Below, in pieces: positions 1 to 6,830 of a stretch of DNA of 43,174 nucleotides. A program made the translations under genes and the position numbers. Under the pieces are notes generated by a model. It did no database searches and was not told where the DNA came from. It saw only the letters and a program-made list of their open reading frames with translations. The DNA comes from Flavobacteriaceae bacterium (GTDB lineage Bacteria; Bacteroidota; Bacteroidia; Flavobacteriales; Flavobacteriaceae). Every line of letters begins with the position of its first letter. Within the stretch, counting starts at the first letter, position 1. The stretch covers positions 1 to 43,174 of the forward strand of contig DUDG01000006.1 in assembly GCA_012959395.1 (NCBI GenBank), written 5' to 3'.

Positions 1-1
1 G

Positions 2-889
2 AATTTTATTATAAAAGTTGGTAAAGCCTATCAAGAAATTGGTTTTCTTTCTTTAAAAAGTCATTTTTTATCTAAAGAAAATATTGATGATCTTTATTCT
101 CAAATAAAAAAATTCTTTGATTTACCTAAAGAAATTAAAAGCAAGTATGAGTTTGATGGATTTAAAGGTCAAAGAGGATATACTTCTTTTGGAAAAGAAC
201 ATGCAAAGGGAAAGAAAGAAGGAGATTTAAAAGAGTTTTGGCATTTTGGACAATATCTGAATGAAAATGACAAAGAATTCAACTATCCAAGAAACCCATA
301 TGTAAAAGAAATTCCAGAATTTAATTCCGTAGGGAAGTCAACTTATGAAGCTTTAGAAAAAACAGGTATTTATGTATTACGGGCTATTGCATTATTTTTA
401 GACCTTGAAGAAAATCACTTCGATAAATGTGTAATTAATGGAAATAGTATTTTAAGACCTATCCACTACCCTCCTATTAAAGAAGAACCAAAAAAAGCTG
501 TAAGGGCTGCAGCACATGGTGATATTAATCTTATTACTCTGCTTATGGGTGCTCACGGAAAAGGGTTACAGGTAAAAAATAATAAAGGTGAATGGATAGA
601 TGCTATTGCTGAAAAAGATGAAATTGTGATTAATGTTGGGGATATGCTCTCTAGATATACTAATAATAAATTAAAATCAACAATTCATAGAGTAGTAAAT
701 CCACCTAAAGAATACTGGAGTAAATCAAGGTATTCTATTCCATTTTTTCTTCACCCAGTTGGGTCGATGAAATTAAATGTATTGGATAATTGCATTGATC
801 AAAATAATCCTAAGAAATTCGAAGATATCACAGCTCACGATTTTTTAATTAATAGATTGATTGATATTGGAGTAATGAAAAAAGAATGA
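2..889 (+). CDS. 2-oxoglutarate/Fe(II)-dependent oxygenase, isopenicillin N synthase family (5' partial)
   Basis: The reading frame is open from base 2, so the start lies upstream of the window; about 295 codons are visible. The family couples 2-oxoglutarate decarboxylation to oxidation of a substrate at a non-haem iron, in the cytoplasm. The facial triad can be seen: an H-x-D pair (His codon 515-517, Asp codon 521-523) inside AAHGDINLITLL, the distal His at 686-688 in STIHRVVNPP, and the R-x-S 2-oxoglutarate-binding motif (RYS) shortly after, in SKSRYSIPFF. An N-terminal DIOX_N-like region with ysxIkkFFdLP-like wording precedes it. The stop codon overlaps the ATG of the next gene (ATGA), so the two are probably co-translated. 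The substrate cannot be read from sequence; despite the family name, beta-lactam synthesis is not implied. Confidence 0.9.
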   Translation, partial: NFIIKVGKAYQEIGFLSLKSHFLSKENIDDLYSQIKKFFDLPKEIKSKYEFDGFKGQRGYTSFGKEHAKGKKEGDLKEFWHFGQYLNENDKEFNYPRNPYVKEIPEFNSVGKSTYEALEKTGIYVLRAIALFLDLEENHFDKCVINGNSILRPIHYPPIKEEPKKAVRAAAHGDINLITLLMGAHGKGLQVKNNKGEWIDAIAEKDEIVINVGDMLSRYTNNKLKSTIHRVVNPPKEYWSKSRYSIPFFLHPVGSMKLNVLDNCIDQNNPKKFEDITAHDFLINRLIDIGVMKKE

Positions 890-1224
890 AAAAATTATCT
901 TCCCTTTCTGATTTAAAATCTATAATAGATTCTTCTAAACTATCTATAAATAATCCTAAACCTTTAAAAAAAAATCCAATAACAAAACAGTATTTGGAAG
1001 CTCATTATAGTAAAAAGGGAAGAGCAGGAAAGCCAGTAACCGTTATTAAATGTTTTAAGGGAACTAAAAACGAAATGAAAGATCTTGCAAAAATCCTTAA
1101 AAATAAATGTGGTGTAGGTGGATCTGTAAAAGATGGGAAAATTATAATACAAGGTGAATACAGAGATAAAATAACCTCTATATTAAAGGAAATAGGACAT
1201 TCTGTAAAAAGAATTGGCGGTTAA
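886..1224 (+). CDS. SUI1/eIF1-like translation initiation factor (YciH family)
   Basis: A 112-residue basic protein. The C-terminal two thirds form the SUI1/eIF1 fold, recognisable from GRAGKPVTVIKCFKG, then a helix, then KNKCGVGGSVKDGKIIIQGEY, where the G-x-GG-x-V-KDG-x-I-x-x-QG core is the family hallmark. The N-terminal 35 residues look like a flexible extension. Bacterial YciH binds the 30S subunit near the P site and is thought to influence start-site fidelity or to repress translation under stress. The ATG overlaps the stop of the upstream oxygenase by 4 bases, which fits translational coupling. Its TAA stop lies in a TTAA that also supplies the stop of the convergent gene. Confidence 0.9.
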   Translation: MKKLSSLSDLKSIIDSSKLSINNPKPLKKNPITKQYLEAHYSKKGRAGKPVTVIKCFKGTKNEMKDLAKILKNKCGVGGSVKDGKIIIQGEYRDKITSILKEIGHSVKRIGG

Positions 1225-1739
1225 CCTTCGTGATCGTCTTTGTCTATATCTGAATTCTTAAAAACTAGAAATATAAATATTAAAACAGTGATAATTGAAA
1301 AAGGTGTTTTAAGAAAGCTAAATGAACTTAAAATTCCTAATCCAGTAGCGTCACTTATTAATTTAAATCCGATTAAAATAGCAAATATATTTTTTCTATT
1401 CTCATAAAATAAAGCAGAAACTCTTTTGTAGTGTGAGGCAATACTAAACCATATAGCAGGAATAAAAGACAATACAATACTAATCATCCATCCACTAGTG
1501 ACAGCACTATACATATTGGCAAAAAATTCTTCAGGATTTTCCTCTATACTTTCTTGAAAAGCAATTTGATCAAAACCTTCTGGATTACTCATGTCAATAA
1601 AACCTTCTGTTATTAAATAGCTAGAGAAAAAAAAGGTAATAATTATAATTCCAGGAATAGATAGTAGGATTGTAAACAGTATTCTTAAAAAAAAAGTAGT
1701 TCCACTAATAGTGCCTGAGAACTGAAAGAATTTTAACAT
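1221..1739 (-). CDS. DUF805-like integral membrane protein
   Basis: A 172-residue hydrophobic protein of unknown function. It begins with MLKFFQFSGTISGTTFFLRIL, resembling the FSGRxxRxxFW opening of DUF805 membrane proteins. It then has a long hydrophobic segment (about 15-40), an acidic loop with EGFDQIAFQESIEENPEEF, a second segment ending in IWFSIASHYKRVSALF (the place of the RRLHD-like motif of DUF805), and two further segments up to residue 160. The tail is charged (SDIDKDDHEG). Assignment to DUF805 rests on layout and short motifs only and is tentative; as a membrane protein it is secure. Its stop shares a TTAA with the convergent SUI1 gene. No clear TAnnTTTG promoter is visible in the 63 bases upstream. 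Confidence 0.75.
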   Translation of the reverse strand: MLKFFQFSGTISGTTFFLRILFTILLSIPGIIIITFFFSSYLITEGFIDMSNPEGFDQIAFQESIEENPEEFFANMYSAVTSGWMISIVLSFIPAIWFSIASHYKRVSALFYENRKNIFAILIGFKLISDATGLGILSSFSFLKTPFSIITVLIFIFLVFKNSDIDKDDHEG

Positions 1740-1802
1740 AGAAGGTGTATTAATTATATAGCAATATATAAAGAATTATTAACACATGCTTTTAGGAATG
1801 TA

Positions 1803-1907
1803 TTAATTGTCTCTTTTGTTAAATTTATCTTTTTTACTAAATCTATTTACAAGAGCTGCAATAAGTAGAATCAAACATATCCCCCAAAAAATTGTAACAT
1901 AATTCAT
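1803..1907 (-). CDS. possible 34-residue single-pass membrane peptide
   Basis: A short frame starts with ATG at 1907, two bases below the last base of the ybjQ-like stop, and ends in TAA. The predicted peptide opens MNYVTIFWGICLILLIAALV (one transmembrane helix, residues about 4-20) and closes with a strongly basic-polar tail (NRFSKKDKFNKRDN). A single hydrophobic helix followed by a cytosolic-type positive tail is typical of real small membrane proteins and less likely by chance. It could be co-transcribed with the gene before it. No homology can be claimed from sequence alone. Confidence 0.4.
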   Translation of the reverse strand: MNYVTIFWGICLILLIAALVNRFSKKDKFNKRDN

Positions 1908-1908
1908 T

Positions 1909-2223
1909 TTAATTGATTTTAACTGCAGTTCCGTAAGCTAAAACCTCTGCTGCACCTTGAGAAATAACAGATGTCATGAATCTTACATTGACAATAGCGT
2001 TTGCCCCTACTTTCTCTCCATCAGCTATCATTCTAGATATGGCTTGTTCTCTAGAATCTGCTTGAAGTTTGGTGTATTCTTCTATTTCACCTCCTACAAG
2101 GTTTTTAAAAGCAGCGAAAATATCTTTACCTACGTTTCTAGCTCTTACAGTTGAGCCTCTTGCTAGCCCTAATATTTCTGAAATATTTTTACCGGGTATT
2201 GTTTCAGTTGTAGTGATTAACAT
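1909..2223 (-). CDS. YbjQ/UPF0145 family protein
   Basis: A 104-residue protein of the YbjQ (DUF74, heavy-metal-binding-like) family, a small cytosolic protein thought to form a ring-shaped oligomer; its function is unknown. Family hallmarks are the opening MLITTTETIPGK, then GLARGSTVRARNVGKDI, the helix GGEIEEYTKLQADSREQAISRM, and ADGEKVGANAIVNVRF with a closing AYGTAVKI strand. The frame extends upstream to an ATG at 2274, but the extra residues (lysine-rich MALIKKKKIN...) do not belong to the family and overlap ung, so the ATG at 2223 is chosen. It follows ung on the same strand, perhaps as a read-through transcript. Confidence 0.93.
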   Translation of the reverse strand: MLITTTETIPGKNISEILGLARGSTVRARNVGKDIFAAFKNLVGGEIEEYTKLQADSREQAISRMIADGEKVGANAIVNVRFMTSVISQGAAEVLAYGTAVKIN

Positions 2224-2264
2224 ATTATTTTTTATATAAATATAGTTTATTTTTTTTTTTTTAA

Positions 2265-2933
2265 TTAAAGCCATTTAATTGGACTTAATCTTCTTTTTAA
2301 TAGAAAATCATTACACTTGCTAAAATGTTTGTTCCCAAACCAATATCCTCTATTTGCACTTAACGGAGATGGATGTCCTGATTTAAGAATTAAGTGATTG
2401 TTGTTTGTTATTATAGATTCTTTCTTTTTTGCATATCCTCCCCATAACATGAACACAACATCCTGTTTGTTCTCTGAAATTAACTTAATTACATTATTGG
2501 TAAATTTTTCCCAACCCTTATTTGCGTGGCTTCCAGCTAACCCATCTTCAACAGTTAGTACAGAATTTAGTAACATCACACCTTGTTTAGCCCAATCAAT
2601 TAAATTTCCATTATCTCTATTTTTGCAATCTAAATCATGAGAAATCTCCTTAAATATGTTGTTTAATGATGGAGGGTTAACTCGGTTTGAATCAACCGAA
2701 AAGCAAAGACCGTTTGCCTGACCTGGACCATGATATGGGTCTTGTCCTATTATAACCACTTTAAGATCATTTAGGTTACAATTATCAAATGCTGAAAAAA
2801 TTAAATTTCTAGGGGGATAACAACTTTTTGTGTTATACTGATTTTTAACGTAATAGATAAGATTATTAAAATATTTCTTATTTAATTCTTTATCTAATAG
2901 TTTAAGCCAACTTTTTTCGATATTTACCTTCAA
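2265..2933 (-). CDS. ung: uracil-DNA glycosylase, family 1
   Basis: A 222-residue enzyme that excises uracil from DNA to start base-excision repair. The water-activating loop GQDPYHGPGQANGLCFSV has its catalytic Asp at about residue 65, and the minor-groove loop HPSPLSANRGYWFGNKHFS carries the catalytic His. The uracil-pocket strand MLWGGYAKKK lies between. Length matches the family (E. coli Ung 229). No ATG is available: the start that fits family alignments is a TTG at 2931-2933, giving a start of KVNIEKSW. The gene is divergent from mutS2 with only 42 bases between the two TTG starts. Confidence 0.96.
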   Translation of the reverse strand: MKVNIEKSWLKLLDKELNKKYFNNLIYYVKNQYNTKSCYPPRNLIFSAFDNCNLNDLKVVIIGQDPYHGPGQANGLCFSVDSNRVNPPSLNNIFKEISHDLDCKNRDNGNLIDWAKQGVMLLNSVLTVEDGLAGSHANKGWEKFTNNVIKLISENKQDVVFMLWGGYAKKKESIITNNNHLILKSGHPSPLSANRGYWFGNKHFSKCNDFLLKRRLSPIKWL

Positions 2934-2975
2934 TGAAATTGTTTATTTTTACCTTTTAAAATATATATAAATACT

Positions 2976-5123
2976 TTGTCAATTCCCAAGAAAACTTTAG
3001 AGGATTTAGAATTTAATGTAGTTGTTGATCAGATATCTAATTACTGTGTCACATCAATGGGTAAAGAAATACTATTATCTCTAAAACCTGATGTAAATTT
3101 TGATAAAATTAACTTTAGTTTAGACTTGGTATCTGAGTATTTATCTTCATTAGAAAATGATAATAATTTTCCAAATCATGGTTTTGAAAGTATTTCTAAA
3201 GAATTAAAAATTATTGAAATTGAGAATAGCCAATTAGAGATAGAGTCTTTTAGGAAGATTAAAATAGTAGTTGAATTAGCTATTTTACATATAAAGTTTT
3301 TAAAAAAATTCAAGACTTATTATAATAATATTTATTCATTAACAGAGTCTTTGAATCCAGAAAAGGTTATTATCAATGAAATAAATTCTGTTATTGATAA
3401 ATTTGGTTTTATTAAGGATAATGCGTCTTCAAATTTATTAAAAATAAGAAAAGGAATAAACACTACTAAATCAAAAATTAGAGAAACTTTTTCCTCTGCT
3501 TTATCTTCTTACAATGTTTCGGGTTATTTAGATGAGATTAAAGAATCTTCTATTAGCAATAGACGAGTTCTTGCAGTCAAAGCAATGTACAGACGTAAGG
3601 TAAAGGGTCAAATGATGGGTAGTTCTAAAACAGGAAGCATTGTTTATATAGAACCACAAGAAACTTTAGTTCAAAGCAGAAAACTTCAGGACCTTATTTA
3701 TGATGATGAACAAGAGGTTAAAAGAATATTAAAGGAATTAACAGCTTATTTAAATCCATTTATTGAAACATTATCAGATTATCAAAATTACTTAACTCAT
3801 ATTGACGTTGTTTATTCAAAAGCTAAATATGCTGATGAGATAAGTGCTATTAAACCTAATTTTTCAAAAGAAAAAAACATAAAACTTAAAAATGCTTTTC
3901 ATCCCCTACTCTACACCAGTAATAAAAAACAAAATGTTACAACTTATCCTCAAACAATAGGATTAGATAAAGAGAATAGAATTATGGTTATTTCAGGTCC
4001 AAATGCTGGTGGAAAAAGTATTACCCTTAAAACTATAGGATTACTTCAACTAATGGTTCAATCAGGAATTTTAGTTCCTGTTCATCAAAGTAGTGAAATT
4101 TCCATTTTTAAAAATATTATATCTGATATAGGAGATAATCAATCTATAGAGAATCAATTAAGTACCTATAGCTATAGACTTAAGAATATGAATAGTTTTT
4201 TAAAAAAATGCAACTCTGATACTCTTTTTTTAATTGATGAGTTTGGTACTGGATCTGATCCAGAACTTGGAGGAGCATTAGCGGAAATTTTTCTTGAAGT
4301 TTTTTATGAAAGAGAAAGTTTTGGAGTTATTACAACTCATTACTCTAATTTAAAATTATTAGCTGATGAGCTTCCTTATATGTCAAATGCTAATATGCAG
4401 TTTAATGATAAAACTCTAGAACCTATTTTTAATTTGGTAGTAGGTCAAGCTGGTAGCTCTTTTACATTTGAAGTAGCTCAAAAAAATGGAATTCCCTATA
4501 GCATCATTAATAGAGCAAAGAAAAAGATTGAAAGAGGAAAAGTTAGATTTGATGCAACTATAGTAAAATTACAAAAGCAAAGAATGGAACTTGACAAAAC
4601 AACAAGTTCTTTAAAGGATGAAGAAAGTAAATTTAGAAAAGAAAAAGAGAAGCTTAATCAAACAAACGACAAGATTAAATCTAAGCTTATTAATTATCAG
4701 GAATTGTTTGATTCTAATCAACGAATGATAGTATTAGGTAATAAACTAAATGATATAGCTCAACGTTATTTTAATGATAATAAAAAAAGAAATCTAGTAT
4801 CAGAGGTAATTAAACTTGTTGATACTCTAAATTCCAAGAGAAAAAAGACGAATTTCTCTAAAAACAAGTTAGATAAAATTAAAAAAAAGAGAACAGCTCA
4901 AATCTTAGAGAATGAATTAAAAGACATTAGAAAAGAAAAGAAAAGAAATAAAAACATTATTGTTCCAAAAAAAAATAAAGTAGAATTAAAGATTGGTGAT
5001 AAAGTTAGATTTGAAGACAGCAGATCTATTGGTACAATTGATAAAATTGAAAAGAATAAAGCGATCGTCAATTATGGAACCTTTATTACTAAAGTGGATT
5101 TAATTCGTTTAGATATTGTTTGA
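2976..5123 (+). CDS. mutS2: MutS2-type DNA-binding ATPase lacking an Smr domain
   Basis: A 715-residue MutS2 homologue. This family binds branched DNA or stalled, collided ribosomes rather than mismatches. The N-terminal half holds the lever/clamp helices, including the family phrase GSSKTGSIVYIEPQE. The ATPase follows: Walker A GPNAGGKSITLKT near residue 340, the Q-loop region GDNQSIENQLSTYS, Walker B LFLIDEFGTGSDPE near 415, and the H-loop TTHYSNLK. A long charged coiled coil (about 520-660) leads to a KOW-like module (KIGDKVRFEDSRSIGTIDKI). The protein stops there, so the Smr nuclease domain of Bacillus-type MutS2 is absent; I believe that is usual in flavobacteria. The start is TTG; no in-frame ATG exists nearby. 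Confidence 0.95.
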   Translation: MSIPKKTLEDLEFNVVVDQISNYCVTSMGKEILLSLKPDVNFDKINFSLDLVSEYLSSLENDNNFPNHGFESISKELKIIEIENSQLEIESFRKIKIVVELAILHIKFLKKFKTYYNNIYSLTESLNPEKVIINEINSVIDKFGFIKDNASSNLLKIRKGINTTKSKIRETFSSALSSYNVSGYLDEIKESSISNRRVLAVKAMYRRKVKGQMMGSSKTGSIVYIEPQETLVQSRKLQDLIYDDEQEVKRILKELTAYLNPFIETLSDYQNYLTHIDVVYSKAKYADEISAIKPNFSKEKNIKLKNAFHPLLYTSNKKQNVTTYPQTIGLDKENRIMVISGPNAGGKSITLKTIGLLQLMVQSGILVPVHQSSEISIFKNIISDIGDNQSIENQLSTYSYRLKNMNSFLKKCNSDTLFLIDEFGTGSDPELGGALAEIFLEVFYERESFGVITTHYSNLKLLADELPYMSNANMQFNDKTLEPIFNLVVGQAGSSFTFEVAQKNGIPYSIINRAKKKIERGKVRFDATIVKLQKQRMELDKTTSSLKDEESKFRKEKEKLNQTNDKIKSKLINYQELFDSNQRMIVLGNKLNDIAQRYFNDNKKRNLVSEVIKLVDTLNSKRKKTNFSKNKLDKIKKKRTAQILENELKDIRKEKKRNKNIIVPKKNKVELKIGDKVRFEDSRSIGTIDKIEKNKAIVNYGTFITKVDLIRLDIV

Positions 5124-5124
5124 A

Positions 5125-5529
5125 ATGAAAGAAAATAAACACATAATATATTTTGATGGTATTTGCGGTTTATGCAACTCATTTGTTAGTTTTTTATTAA
5201 AAATAGACAGCAGTTCAAATTTAAAATTTGCTACTATAAAAGGAGAAAGTGGTCAGAAATTATTAAATAAAATGAATTTTAGTAATTCAGAATTTGATAC
5301 ATTGATTTTTCAAAAAAATGATCAAGTTTATACAAAGTCAACAGCAGTTTTTGAAATTTTTAAAACAATAGGAGGATTTTTTAAAATATTTTTAATTTTT
5401 AACTTATTGCCTACCTCTTTTTTAGATTCAATATATAGATATATCGCATTAAAAAGATATAAACTTTTTGGAAAATTGGAACAGTGTGATATTTCTAAAT
5501 TCAATAAACCTGGTCAGTTTATAGATTAA
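5125..5529 (+). CDS. DCC-motif thiol-disulfide oxidoreductase-like protein (DUF393)
   Basis: A 134-residue protein of the DUF393 family, predicted to have a thioredoxin-like fold. The family hallmark is the opening IIYFDGICGLCNSFVSFLLK with the D-x-x-C-x-x-C motif at about residues 12-18. A second conserved phrase lies at TKSTAVFEIFKTIGG, and LFGKLEQC near the end supplies another cysteine. The ATG at 5125, one base after the mutS2 stop, is preferred to a TTG at 5116 inside mutS2. The tight spacing suggests co-transcription with mutS2. The biochemical role of the family is poorly known. Confidence 0.88.
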   Translation: MKENKHIIYFDGICGLCNSFVSFLLKIDSSSNLKFATIKGESGQKLLNKMNFSNSEFDTLIFQKNDQVYTKSTAVFEIFKTIGGFFKIFLIFNLLPTSFLDSIYRYIALKRYKLFGKLEQCDISKFNKPGQFID

Positions 5530-5571
5530 AGCACTTTACTGCGTTTTAAAAGAATAAACAATAGAGATATA

Positions 5572-5591
5572 AACTTATTCATACATAAGTT
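5572..5591. repeat. 7-bp inverted repeat in a convergent intergenic region
   Basis: AACTTAT and ATAAGTT flank a 6-base loop in the 128-base gap between the convergent DUF393 gene and aroC, one of the few convergent gaps here that is not fully coding. There is no G+C-rich stem and no T-run directly after it, so a function as a bidirectional terminator is only a possibility. Nothing else is visible in 5530-5657. Confidence 0.25.
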
Positions 5592-5657
5592 CTTGATTAT
5601 GTTCAATTTAATGAAATAAACAATAATATTAGTAGTATTAAATAAGTTTAATTTAAA

Positions 5658-6722
5658 TTAAAGTTTGATAGTTCTATTAAGTAAGTAAAAATCTACTAGA
5701 ACTAGTGCTGCCATTGCTTCAACAATGGGTACAGCTCTAGGAACAACACAAGGATCGTGTCTACCCTTCCCTTTCATTTCTACAACATTATTATTGGAGT
5801 CTATAGTTTGTTGGGATTTCATTATAGTGGATACAGGTTTAAAAGCTACATTAAAGTAAATATCCATTCCATTACTAATTCCCCCTTGTATTCCTCCTGA
5901 ATTATTAGTTTTGGTTTTTCCGTCTGAATTAAACGAGTCGTTATGTTCGCTGCCTTTTAGTTTAGTTCCATCAAACCCACTTCCAAATTCAAAACCTTTT
6001 ACAGCATTAATAGACAGCATTGCTTTGCCAAGATCTGCATGTAATTTATCAAAAACAGGTTCACCAAGTCCAATAGGTGTGTTTTCTATAACACAACTCA
6101 CTACTCCTCCAACTGTATCCCCTTCTTTTCTGACTTCTTTAATATGATCTTCCATTAATAATGCTGTTTGTGAATCAGCACATCTCACAGGGTTTTTTTC
6201 AATTTCTGAAAAATCAAGTTCAGAATAATGTTTTTCAATTTTAATTTTTCCAACAGATGATACAAATGCTGTTATTTTAATATCAGATAAAATTTGTTTT
6301 GCTATAGCGCCAGCAACAACTCTACAAGCAGTTTCTCTAGCAGAACTTCTTCCACCACCCCTGTAATCACGATGTCCATATTTTTTATCATATACATAAT
6401 CAGCATGAGATGGTCTATAAGTATCCTTTATATGAGAGTAATCTTTAGATTTTTGATCTTTATTGTGAATTAAAAAACCAATTGGTGTGCCAGTTGTTTT
6501 ACCTTCAAATATTCCAGAATAAAAAGTGACTGCATCCGGTTCTTTTCTTTGAGTTACAATTGCAGATTGCCCTGGCTTTCTTCTGTCCATTTCTATTTGA
6601 ATAGCATTAAGATCTATTTTTAATCCTGAGGGACATCCATCGATAATTCCTCCAAGTGCTGGCCCGTGAGATTCGCCAAAAGTTGTGAGCTTAAATATAT
6701 TTCCGAAAGTATTACCTGCCAT
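5658..6722 (-). CDS. aroC: chorismate synthase
   Basis: A 354-residue chorismate synthase, the last step of the shikimate pathway (EPSP to chorismate, using reduced FMN). All family signatures are present: [18 protein letters not shown] near the N-terminus, the RRKPGQS region, [20 protein letters not shown], the FMN-binding [16 protein letters not shown], and [21 protein letters not shown] at the C-terminus. Length and ends are normal. It lies downstream of dld on the same strand with a 108-base gap, and a TAnnTTTG box at 6737-6744 suggests its own promoter. Codon use is typical of the window (arginine as AGA), in contrast to dld. Confidence 0.98.
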   Translation of the reverse strand: MAGNTFGNIFKLTTFGESHGPALGGIIDGCPSGLKIDLNAIQIEMDRRKPGQSAIVTQRKEPDAVTFYSGIFEGKTTGTPIGFLIHNKDQKSKDYSHIKDTYRPSHADYVYDKKYGHRDYRGGGRSSARETACRVVAGAIAKQILSDIKITAFVSSVGKIKIEKHYSELDFSEIEKNPVRCADSQTALLMEDHIKEVRKEGDTVGGVVSCVIENTPIGLGEPVFDKLHADLGKAMLSINAVKGFEFGSGFDGTKLKGSEHNDSFNSDGKTKTNNSGGIQGGISNGMDIYFNVAFKPVSTIMKSQQTIDSNNNVVEMKGKGRHDPCVVPRAVPIVEAMAALVLVDFYLLNRTIKL

Positions 6723-6736
6723 TTTAAAATTTTTTA

Positions 6737-6744
6737 CAAAAATA
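6737..6744 (-). promoter_or_regulatory. -7 box (TATTTTTG) of the aroC promoter
   Basis: Read on the minus strand, TATTTTTG matches the Bacteroidetes -7 consensus TAnnTTTG and lies about 15 bases before the aroC ATG. No clear TTG element is seen at the expected upstream distance, so this rests on the -7 box alone. Confidence 0.4.
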
Positions 6745-6779
6745 GGTCTAATATTTCTTATAGAAAAACTTGGTAAATA

Positions 6780-6830
6780 TCATTCAAAAATTTTGCTAGG
6801 GTTTAAAATCCTATTTGGATCAAGTATATT
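6780..6830 (-). pseudogene. relict C-terminal tail of an FAD-linked oxidase, in frame after the dld stop
   Basis: Directly after the TAG stop of dld (6831-6833) the same frame continues for 16 codons, reads NILDPNRILNPSKIFE and ends in TGA. The phrase LDPNxILNPxKIF is the usual C-terminal ending of FAD-linked oxidases of the GlcD/D-2-hydroxyacid dehydrogenase type. The Dld protein already has its own version of that element upstream of its stop (KLDPTNGFNPGIG), so this is a second, different copy. The simplest reading is a remnant of a native oxidase gene displaced by the present dld. It is not expected to be translated, unless the TAG is read through. Confidence 0.6.

Noticed and set aside
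2224-2274. An extended N-terminus of the YbjQ protein (MALIKKKKINYIYIKNN)
   Set aside because: Family members begin at MLITTT; the extension is A/T-run derived and overlaps ung.
5572-5591. A bidirectional terminator between the DUF393 gene and aroC
   Set aside because: The inverted repeat lacks a G+C-rich stem and a following T-run, so it is listed only as a repeat.
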